Source: Zychaea mexicana
Lineage: Eukaryota; Mucoromycota; Mucoromycetes; Mucorales; Lichtheimiaceae
NCBI RefSeq assembly: GCF_025766255.1
Contig: NW_026516816.1
Span: forward strand, 1 to 64,000
Length of the DNA: 64,000 nucleotides
Direction: 5' to 3'
The translations under genes were made by a program, and so were the position numbers. Shown here one piece after another: positions 55,797-64,000 of the stretch; position 1 is the stretch's first letter, and every line of letters begins with the position of its first letter. The notes below the pieces were generated by a model, which searched no databases, was not told where the DNA came from, and saw only the letters and a program-made list of their open reading frames with translations.

Positions 55797-55925
55797 CAGC
55801 ATCGTCTGCACATAATTGCACCGATGCAATTTATAGGAAGAACATCGTCTGCACGTAATTGCACCGGTGCAATTCATAGGAAGAACATCGTCTGCACATA
55901 ATTGCACCGGTGCATCATAGGAAGA
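55797..55925. repeat. 54-bp tandem repeat with perfect palindrome
   Basis: Three units of about 54 bp share ataggaagaacatcgtctg and cataattgcaccggtgca. The middle unit contains the 18-bp perfect palindrome aattgcaccggtgcaatt (55857-55874); other units have one or two mismatches in it. Confidence 0.85.
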
Positions 55926-55929
55926 AGAT

Positions 55930-57140
55930 CTTCTACATGTATTTTCACTGCAGTACATCGATAAACTGTTGCTGATGAAGCTGAAGCAGCTCGTATATGT
56001 TGTGTCATATACTTTAGCTACTTTAATAAACGTCGACATGTATAGAGTCCTGACCCCTTTTACTTGTCATCGATTTGCCGTTGGCAAGCTTCAGAGCCCT
56101 CTTCTTTGTCATCGAATTTACGGCTGGGCATTTTCACGTTGCTTTGTGGCTTTAAAAGACTGTGAGTAAATTACTTCTAGTATCAATCTAGTAAACGGCC
56201 TTCCTACTACATATCAAATGCGAACTGGCATACCATCATCTGTATCAGGAAGAAGCGTTTCACGAAACGAGCGGTTTATGAAAACAAATCAAAAAAACCA
56301 TCGACAAAAGTGTCTTTTTGGAGACGATAACAGCTGAATATGGTGGTATCATCGTATTCGTCTCATCGTCTTCTATATGCTTGGATGAAACATGAAAATC
56401 TGTCAGAAATGTTTTTGTCGAAACAGACCGTTTTTGATCAAAAGGACAGGCTAACTAACCCCTTTGCTTTACTGCAAAAATCACACCGTTTTCCATATCC
56501 ACCTCTCGTCTTTTAATATTGTTTCATCCACGTAAACAAATCGTACAGCCCATCAACTAAATATCAATCGACTCCTTGAGCACTGCTTTACAACATATTT
56601 AAAGCTCATGGGAATCGATGATATTTTTATGCTGAGGTGCTGGAGGTGGTAGTGCGATGCGCAGTAGGTGTTAACGTGGATAAAGGTAACACAATACTTC
56701 CTTTTTGGCAAAAGATTTGACCATACTAGGCAGCGACATGAAGTATAAAGAACCTTGTTGGACTATATGTTTTGACCCAATGCCTATAGCTAGTAGGCTA
56801 TCTGTGTCATACACTGTTATGGAATTTTACTTTCAAATTTGCTCAAGATAGTTACAGTAAGTTTTATGTCGATGTCGAAAACAAAGGTTCACAGATTCGA
56901 TCTTTTGAGAGTTCTGTTTTCTACCAATGTTTCAGGTTTGTTACTATGGTTGTCTTCCCGTGATGAAGAAAAATGCACGCTTTTGAATAACGAGCTGCTA
57001 CCACTTTTAAGCTGATTTACACTCTGTCTGTGCACTATCCAACTATCCGAGACGCAAGTATGAGCAATAGCGGTAAATATATTTGAATATTGTATCTATG
57101 GATGTAAAGGATCAAGTATTTGTATGAAGTTTTGTTCTTT
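55930..57140. other. Spacer before the KDZ element, no gene
   Basis: Short frames only. It may hold the 3' end of the KDZ transposon; no clear terminal repeat was matched with the far side. Confidence 0.45.
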
Positions 57141-60109
57141 TCAATTAATTAATGTTTTCAATCCAGTTTTCGAATTGAACTGGGCTGCCGGTTCTTCGTC
57201 GTCAACTTCATCAGTTTGTTCGTCATCTTCTTCCTGATTGCTAATGGTGGTTGATACAGATCGTAGCCCTGCTGCAATTTTAGTAAGACGAGTTTTCTGC
57301 TCTTCGTACCAACGCTTAGCCCCCACGAGCTTCTGCTTGCAAACACCGATTGTCCCAAGGTCTTCGTCCGAAATATTAACCCCAACCTCGGGATCCTTGG
57401 CAGCAGCTGTGAGGTTGTTAACGACGTCGTTTCCATATCTCAGCACCGAAATTGCTTCGTCCTATAATATGTGTTTATATCTGTAATGAGAGCGAATCCA
57501 AAAAGAACCTAATATAATACTGTGCAGACCTTCAACATATGCGACTCTTCTTTAGCTCTCAGATAGCCATGTAAAGCATCGTAAGGTAGCCCATCACCTA
57601 TGGTATTAAGAAGATTGGCATGCTTTCTGAACTGGCTGTTTTTCGCCAATATACTAGAAACACTGTACTCAAATGGGCTCAAGCCTGAAAAACATTTATT
57701 GCGGTTTGTGAGAAAAAAACAGTAGAAAAATATGTAGAGCATGTCTTTTACCTATCACCGAATGTTTTCTAGCGACGTTATTATAACTATCCGAGCATTT
57801 TTGGACGGGCTGGATCTTTTTGGCCTGAAAGATTTGAGTACGGTTGTGACCTTTGTAGAGATGTATTATCTATTTAGTGAGTAACTAGGCATATAGTTTA
57901 GGAAAGGAAGAAAAGAAAAGAACAGGAAATATGTATCCTTACCGTTGCCTTGCTTCTTGAATGCTCGATCAATGATGTCATAGATTGAAACGGCTACACG
58001 AAGAATTTCATATGCATTGCTAACTTTTTTTTTGGTTCGTCCACTTTCTGTGATGGGATCAGATTTTGCAAGTGCTATGCGTTCGTTCCATTTTTGTAAA
58101 AAAAACTTCTAGCTTATCCAAATAGTTGGCATCACGAAGGGCTTTTTCGGCGTCGTTTAGCAATCGAAGGGCGCGCGCATGTTTCCGTTGGATTGTAAAA
58201 CCTTAAATATTTGCGTTAATATATAGTGCCATCCTCTTTTAAGGCTTTAGCAATTATATATAATGATTTTATGTACCAATGTTGTCAATTTTTCTTTTGC
58301 GAAAAACTCGAGCGCAATAGTAAAGGCGAGTCGCCTGTTGAGAGACGACATAGTACGTGTGATGGATACAAAACCGTTGAGGTATGACCACATTCGCTCT
58401 AGTCACTCGCCATCGATCATGCCAAAGCCTTTTACCAAACGAGGATGAAATTGAATTTGGCAAGCAACATTGTGTCCGGTAATATGAAAGATACCGACCG
58501 CAATGGGAACATCTTCGATGTCCTTCAACTCTGGTGTTTTCTAGAAAATTATGTTAGGATGTGGACACCGTGCACATGAGGTAAGTTATAAGTAGTACCT
58601 TTAAAGCAGTTCGTAGCTTACAACCAACATCGTACATAATACGAATGTTGTTTCCGTACAGTTCGTTGTATGTCACTTTTTTCAAGACACTAAGAACATA
58701 GGTATAACTAAACGTACACAGAGTGAGTACTTTATACATGACCAGACAATAAAGAGGAACAGCAAGCTAAATACCGTTCGCCTTTGCTACGCATATCGAC
58801 TATAGCAATCGGATAGCCGTGGCGACCACAGGTACACGCAAAAGCACCGGTTTAATCAAGACCCTTGGTCGATCCGTCTTGCTTTTCAAGCGCGCCAAAA
58901 GAGGCACAGCCATCTTTAGCCTTATACATGTAATCAATATAACTGTATTAGATACTGTTACATGACTCTCAGAATATATATCTTACCGATTCATTATAAG
59001 GGATGAGCGTTTCATCGTTAACCCAGAGCATGTTCACTTCTTCTTCATCTTTAAACTTTACACCCTGGACATCCTTTACGTGACGAAAGCGCCGTAGCTG
59101 GAAGCTTCCGTCTAGTGCTATAGTCTTTTCGTGCTCCTACCATAGATTTAACCATGACAACCATAAAAATATGTAGGCATACTTTTGTATATCTTAATTT
59201 TAAATCAAAAAAATTGAATCACTACAGTACCACGTATCTGCAACCTGGGCAGACATTGTTCTCTACACCGAACTCTTTCCTCAACTGCTTTTTCAAGCTT
59301 AGAAGTATTCTGCCAAAGATAGGCAGCGCATCGTTCAAGCGAGACTTGAGAGAAGCAGGAACCTAAAAAAACAAAAAGTACATTTAAAAGGTCGCTAGAT
59401 GAAAGATTGCCCAGAAAAAGTAATACCTCTTGCTCAAAATCTGCTTGTAGCCATTTTGCAATATTGTGCACAGAGACGCGGCAAATGTAATGCAAATTGT
59501 GATTTGTCTGCATCGACTTGATATGCACTGCATGGCCGGGGGCTTTTGGCGTCAGAGGAACCTTATGACTGCGCATTAGCACCAAAGGCAAACCGTAGTC
59601 AGGGCACGACTTGCAGTATTCGATGTCAAACTGTCGAATACCTAGAAAAAACAAGGGTATTATTTACTTATAAAGTATCCCAAAACCTATACTTACCGCA
59701 CTTAAAAGATACAGGCGACAGCCTTGTGGGCTTTTTTATCAGCAGCGCAACCGCAAATCTTATGGATGGCAGGCTCGAGTGCCTATGAGACCGGTGCTTG
59801 CTTATACCCTTCTTTATAGACTTTGAGCAACGCAGGAAAAAGGTTAGACCAGCGTACTGCACGCTTGGCAGCTGCAGTCTGACATCTTGGCAGATCGTCA
59901 ACATGGTCCGCTTCATCATCAGTTGACCATCCGTCAGATGGAGAAGAATTAGCTGGCAGTGATGATGCTCGAATTTCGAATGGCGTGGTTATATCACTTG
60001 CAGTCGACTTATTGACCGTGCTTGTCAATCTGATAAGCTTCTTCCCTTTATCCGAGAATTGATAGGCTTTTGTTGTTTGTTTACGCTTTTGACGTATATT
60101 GGGAGACAT
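57141..60109 (-). pseudogene. KDZ-family transposase (Kyakuja-Dileera-Zisupton)
   Basis: About eleven exons on the minus strand, all with short introns. From the N-terminus: basic start MSPNIRQKRKQTTKAYQFSD (60109), a Cys cluster ICGCAADKKAHKAVACIF (59770-59710), the tail of DIEYCKSCPDYGLPL (59620), VSVHNIAKWLQADFEQE, CPGCRYV (59215), ALDGSFQLRRFRHVKDVQG (59125; first Asp), TGAFACTCGRHGYP (58840), IMYDVGCKLRTALK (58640; second Asp), HITGHNVACQIQFHPRLVKG and IDGE followed by LERMWSYLNGF (58430; third acid), then a long helical C-terminus ending KTGLKTLIN at 57141. These are the diagnostic KDZ blocks. Lesions: stops near 59797 and 59705, TAA near 58855 and TGA inside the catalytic IDGE-LERMW segment. 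Otherwise unusually complete. Confidence 0.85.
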
Positions 60110-61284
60110 GCTTATTTGCGCTGATAATAGGAAATTCAGGCACACTCAGCCACTTTCTGTGTGAGCGGAAAACTCATTAGCCGTACACGCATAATTTGCG
60201 GCGCGGATTTGCGGTTTGCAAATTTTGGGTCAGTATTCTTTTCATTGCGGAATCATTGTTCCTAGGACGAAGTTCAGTCGCTCATGTGACAAACTCGTTC
60301 CCTTATTTTTACCGCCTACCTAGCCGTTTCAAAAAAATCACGGAAACGGATTTCGGAAATTACTTTCTCCGAACGGTTAATCATGTAACCGAACCAAAAT
60401 CCGTTTTTTCAGAAAACAATGCTAATCAAGCTCTGATTGATAAATAACTATGAGATTACTACTGCTATGTCCGCACGCACACTATATAAAATGACATGCT
60501 ATGTACTGTAGCCTTTTCTGTTATATTATCTCAGCTTCTCTACCTGCATTATGTAGAAAAATGGTTTTTTTTCATGGAACCTTCCATCCCTGGACGGTTA
60601 GCATCATTCTCTTGCAGTGTCCATGCTGATAAATCCAACCGGTATTTCTCTCATAATAGTCCATTCATCATCTTGCTGACAATAATAAACTTTAGCCAAT
60701 AGCTTGTGATATTTAAAGTCAATCCACATCAATATACAGTAGATTTTTTCACTGATTGGAGCGAAGATAAGCCTGTAGTATCGTGCTGTAAACCAGGCTG
60801 TTGTTATACTACACAGCCACTTAGTGCGTAGTATAGTGTCTCTGGTGGCTGACTTGAAATTCCAAAAAAACTGTGGGGGGAAGGAGTTGGAGCGTGGGCC
60901 TTACCAAAGTTGAAACCTCTGTTTGATCTTTAGTCACCATGCTGCAACAAATAGCCACTCCCAGCTATATATACTTACTCCTTGTGGTCGCCTTGCTTTT
61001 AGTTCTCAGGATCCAGTCTATAGCACGCCATATTTTAATGTGACATATCAGAACAACCCATCGAGAAACGTGCGGAAAGAAAATCAGTTGCTATACTGGG
61101 AATTCTTACGTCTCTTGATAATGCTCAGAGTAGCCATGATTGCCTTCTTGGATCAAATATATACACTTCTCGTTGGCAGGCGTACAAAGAACTATTTAGC
61201 CTTAAAAGGAAGAAAAACCACGCTCATTCAGTGTTTTTCTACGTCATATATTCACGTATGTGTGTGTAATTTTTCTAGACTCAA
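60110..61284. other. Spacer 5' of the KDZ gene; no supported gene
   Basis: Around 60300-60420 there is a region with tttcggaaattactttctccga-like short inverted words, possibly the KDZ element end. The frame at 60923-61429 is mixed; only its part after 61285 overlaps a coding remnant, listed next. Confidence 0.4.
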
Positions 61285-61580
61285 ATGGCAGCACAACAGC
61301 ACTATCACCATCCAGTACCACCTCCAACGCAGCAAGTGCAGCCTATCCCGCCTGCGACCACGACATAACAACCACCACCACCAACCAGGTTTACTTTCAT
61401 CTACCGCTGGTGTTGACCCTCAGCAATAACCACAACAACAGGCAGCCATCACAGATCCTGCTGCTGCATTAAGCCAGTTGGCGTAGATCTTGCAGAGCCA
61501 ACAACAGCACCAGCAACATCAACAACTGCCATATTACCCACCGTCTTCGGGTGGATGGAATCCTGACCATACGCCACAGT
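61285..61580 (+). pseudogene. Gln/Pro-rich coding remnant with stops at Gln-like positions
   Basis: After a TTTTCTAG splice-acceptor-like site, the frame MAAQQHYHHPVPPPTQQVQ runs into TAA (61366) followed by QPPPPT. In the other frame DPQQ-stop-PQQQAAITDPAAALSQ (61410-61475) and A-stop-ILQSQQQHQQHQQLPYYP (61480-61550) continue to WNPDHTPQ. The three stops are TAA, TAA and TAG, each one C-to-T change from a Gln codon in a Gln-rich context. It reads as the 3' end of a Gln-rich nuclear-type protein gene. A one-base shift near 61385 joins the halves. I cannot name the parent. Confidence 0.4.
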
Positions 61581-62560
61581 AATACTGATAAACTGATGAA
61601 ACAAGACGTAATGTGTTGTTATATATGTGTAGAAATGATATCTTTAACCTTGATGATAAACATGGCATAGAAACGAACAGTGATACTTACGTATATATCT
61701 TGTGCTCAGCCGAATTACTCCTGTAGTTAATTACATGTTATGAGACCTCGTCCATAATACAGTTGTCCAGGACCGCTTGTTTCAAGTACGGTGAATTTAC
61801 ACCATCATCATGACGTAGGCGGTTATGGGCTTGTTCATCTATATTTCGGAAGCTAACAGTTTATTAAAATCTTCGACCTCCCCTGACTTGGACTATCTTA
61901 AACCTTCGGCATGCGTGCTGTATACGCACAGGCCAACGGTTTATCACACTTAACGTTAAAACTATCCATTTAAGGAAAACAGAAATCGGCAAAGGACGTT
62001 CGAAGCGATTCCAACCATGACTACCCACCCATTGCAGCTATTACTCTCAAAAATCATATTCCATAACCGTCTCATGGATTTACGTTTTGGCCACCCAAAA
62101 GGCTATGTAAGCCCCCTAAATGTTACAGCCAACCTTGCCTTATATAAGCTTATTTTTACGTGCCACACTGCATGAACAATGGTCTCTTTTTTTCTATTAA
62201 AGTAAAAGGATGATTTATTTGTTTGCACGTACAGTAGCTCTTTTATTTTATACAGTGTGACGCTATCCTTCTATCGCTCATGTATTCCGAAATTCTATTT
62301 GACGTTGTATCATTTGTCCTTTAGAAAGAAAGCTCTAAGCCAGCTGGATGTACCTGCTACTGTATACATGGAGCTACTAATCCAACTAAATGCTATTCGT
62401 ACTTTTCAAATTGTATAAGCAAAGGTATAACTGTATTTTTATTGTAATTTTTTAAGTATGAGGAAGCTATTTAGAAATGCATTGGCATTGTGTCGGGTTC
62501 GGGGAAGGGCTACATCAAAACAAAGCACCAAAAATGTGTTAGAGCAGAACAACTAACAAA
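61581..62560. other. Intergenic, no gene seen
   Basis: AT-rich with short frames. No repeat or RNA gene recognised. Confidence 0.5.
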
Positions 62561-62579
62561 AGCACGTGAAAAAGAAAAA

Positions 62580-63200
62580 AGGAAACTTGCCTCTTCTTCC
62601 CCGATGTGGCGGCCACTCTTTGTCATTGATGTTGTTGCCAATATGTCATTGAGAAATTGAGTACATTAATTTTTGGAAGGTGCAAAAGGAGAGAGAGAGA
62701 ACAAGCGATGCGATAATACATACCAGCCGAATTTTTCTGCGAATGTTATTACAAAGCTATTTATAGTACACGTACTCATATGTAATTAGTGGGACACTCC
62801 ACTTGACAATGGGAGCAACGGTAATGTCAGCAGCAGCAGTGAAAAAATATAATGAAGCACTTACCCAACGTCGGAAAAGTTGACAAACGCGTATCCAACG
62901 TTGCGATTGCGCCTTGAGTCGAAACTCAGAAATAAAAAATCGTATGTTCCGCTGTGCGTGGCGTCAAGGTCCTCCTTCAGCATTTGCTAATCAAAGCATG
63001 AGATAGAATAAGAGAGAAAGGTCCGTTAGGGATTTGTCGAAGATTAAGCATAGTATGTAAGCACAGAAGATGGAGATGGATTGCAGTGACAATGAGAGGT
63101 TTGTTGGTGGGGACGAAACCTACCTGGGTAAAATTGCGTGGTATGTTACGTATCAGCAACGTCGTACGCGTATCCCCTCCTAATGTTGGAATTTGGGAGC
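62580..63200 (-). CDS. Mei2-like RNA-binding protein (C-terminal RRM), partial
   Basis: Two minus-strand exons carry the Mei2-type RRM. Exon a (to 63124) encodes GGDTRTTLLIRNIPRNFTQ and ends at a GTAGGT donor; exon b (62986-62865) continues QMLKEDLDATHSGTYDFLFL, then FDSRRNRNVGYAFVNFSDVG and a GTAAGT donor. RNP2 (LLIRNIP) and RNP1 (NVGYAFVNF) are both typical of RRM3 of Mei2 proteins, which bind RNA and control meiosis in fission yeast and development in plants. Further 3' exons are likely between 62860 and 62590; a frame with SGRHIGEEEA at about 62610 may be the C-terminus, though its splice junctions are unresolved. Upstream exons extend toward or beyond the right edge of the window (lower-confidence region 63200-64000). 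Confidence 0.75.
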
Positions 63201-64000
63201 AAAGTACGCAAAGACAGTCGGTCCAGAGAGAGCAAGAGCAAGAGAGACAGAGCTATCAAAAAAAAAAAAAGAAGAGGCTCGAGCGTGAGTAACCAATAGC
63301 ACAGTCATCATCATCTTTGACACACACCATGTACACTCTTGCTTCTCTCCTCCTTTAAAGCAGTAACCGGGCGAGGCCGAGGAGGAGACGGCTATAGAAA
63401 TGAAAGAAAGCAAGAGATTTGATCGTGAGTCGTCGTGATACTTCTTGACAGACATGCACACTACCACACGCACGGCCATGCGATGGATCCCGTTTCCCAA
63501 GAGTTATACGTACAGTTGGTGACGAGGAGGAGAAGGAGAAAGAGAAGGAGAAAGAAGCGGAAGAGAAGAGGCCAAAGAACTATGGATGGGTGGGTACGCG
63601 TACCTTTTTATATAAGATTCGTTGTGAATAATTGGAACAATCGATTAGATTCTTTGGCAATTGCGTGATTTGTCTGTTGTCCAATAGCCAAACGAGCGCA
63701 TAGGCGATGAGGTCAACATTAAGAAAGAGCACAATGCATGTTTCAGTCAACAGTGCGGCAGAAAAACGATCGTTTTTCATTGACCATTCTACATTATTAG
63801 CTATAGTGTCGTCGTTTATTATTCGAGGATTGTATCAATATTGGCATCATTCTATAGCCACGGCTCTGCTCTACATGAATCTTTCTTTGCTGAATGACGA
63901 ACATAGTCAGTTTATATGAAAAGGAAGGAAGAAGAGGTCACTGTCGCAACTGACACGAACCAACTGCATGCTTCAGATTCGATTGTTGGAGAAACAAGTT
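63201..64000. other. Upstream of the Mei2-like exon; purine-rich runs
   Basis: Contains gagcaagagcaagagag (63225-63245), a run of ten or more A, and aggaggagaaggagaaagag (about 63520-63570). Frames here are repeat-driven (poly-Arg/Lys). Missing 5' exons of the Mei2-like gene may lie here or outside the window; none was recognised. Confidence 0.45.

Noticed and set aside
61360..61490. Reassigned stop codons (TAA/TAG as Gln)
   Set aside because: HisRS, alcohol dehydrogenase, BET5 and bZIP use no internal TAA/TAG and stop normally, so the standard code applies.
63435..63668. Arg/Lys-rich frame near the right edge
   Set aside because: Encoded by a purine-rich simple repeat (aggagaaagag); no other support.
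1..64000. tRNA or rRNA genes
   Set aside because: No cloverleaf with a TTCGA-type loop or rRNA-like sequence was found by reading; a tRNAscan or Infernal run would be decisive.

Overview
The window is nuclear DNA of an early-diverging filamentous fungus, most likely Mucoromycota and probably Mucorales. The basis is many short GT-AG introns (about 45-110 bp), compact fungal housekeeping genes, and a transposon mix (DIRS-type, chromovirus Ty3, KDZ, Merlin-like) typical of that group. No bacterial operon or viral module was seen. The species cannot be named from sequence reading alone.

The left 25 kb is a transposon graveyard. It starts with AT-rich DNA, a 22-bp minisatellite and a GGTTCGG repeat. 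A young but internally deleted Ty3 chromovirus with nearly identical LTRs follows (2406-5052). Next is a strikingly AT-rich island (5053-7850) with a Merlin/ISXO2-like transposase and a decayed second transposase. A broken minus-strand gene with a serine-recombinase-like YARKS motif lies at 7953-9296. Three decayed copies (A, B, C) of one large family follow; I read it as a DDE-type transposase with a zinc-binding N-terminus (DUF6729-like) and a complete DEDDy 3'-5' exonuclease placed between the second and third catalytic acids. A decayed DIRS-type element (18.0-20.2 kb) sits between copies B and C.

From 26 to 53 kb the DNA is mainly cellular. Supported genes are a 27-residue CCHC zinc-knuckle microprotein (two inverted paralogues, 26.5 and 45.5 kb), a methylcrotonyl-CoA carboxylase beta-like gene, TRAPP subunit BET5, a secreted GPI-anchor-like protein, a CYS-3/MetR-like bZIP factor, an unknown two-exon gene, a TRIC-like membrane protein, a zinc alcohol dehydrogenase and a histidyl-tRNA synthetase. 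Two 255-262 bp LTR-like repeats and a fragment of the DUF6729 family (39.4-39.8 kb) interrupt them.

The right end holds an unidentified multi-exon locus with a GRG-rich tail, a multi-exon KDZ transposase (57.1-60.1 kb) with a few stops, a Gln/Pro-rich coding remnant broken by stops at Gln-type positions, and a partial Mei2-like RNA-binding gene running off toward the right edge on the minus strand.

The best candidate for something undescribed is the CCHC microprotein: its two copies differ at five coding positions, all synonymous, while introns and UTRs have diverged. The second is the transposase family carrying an exonuclease. Exon boundaries are hand-read from splice signals and reading frames, not computed.
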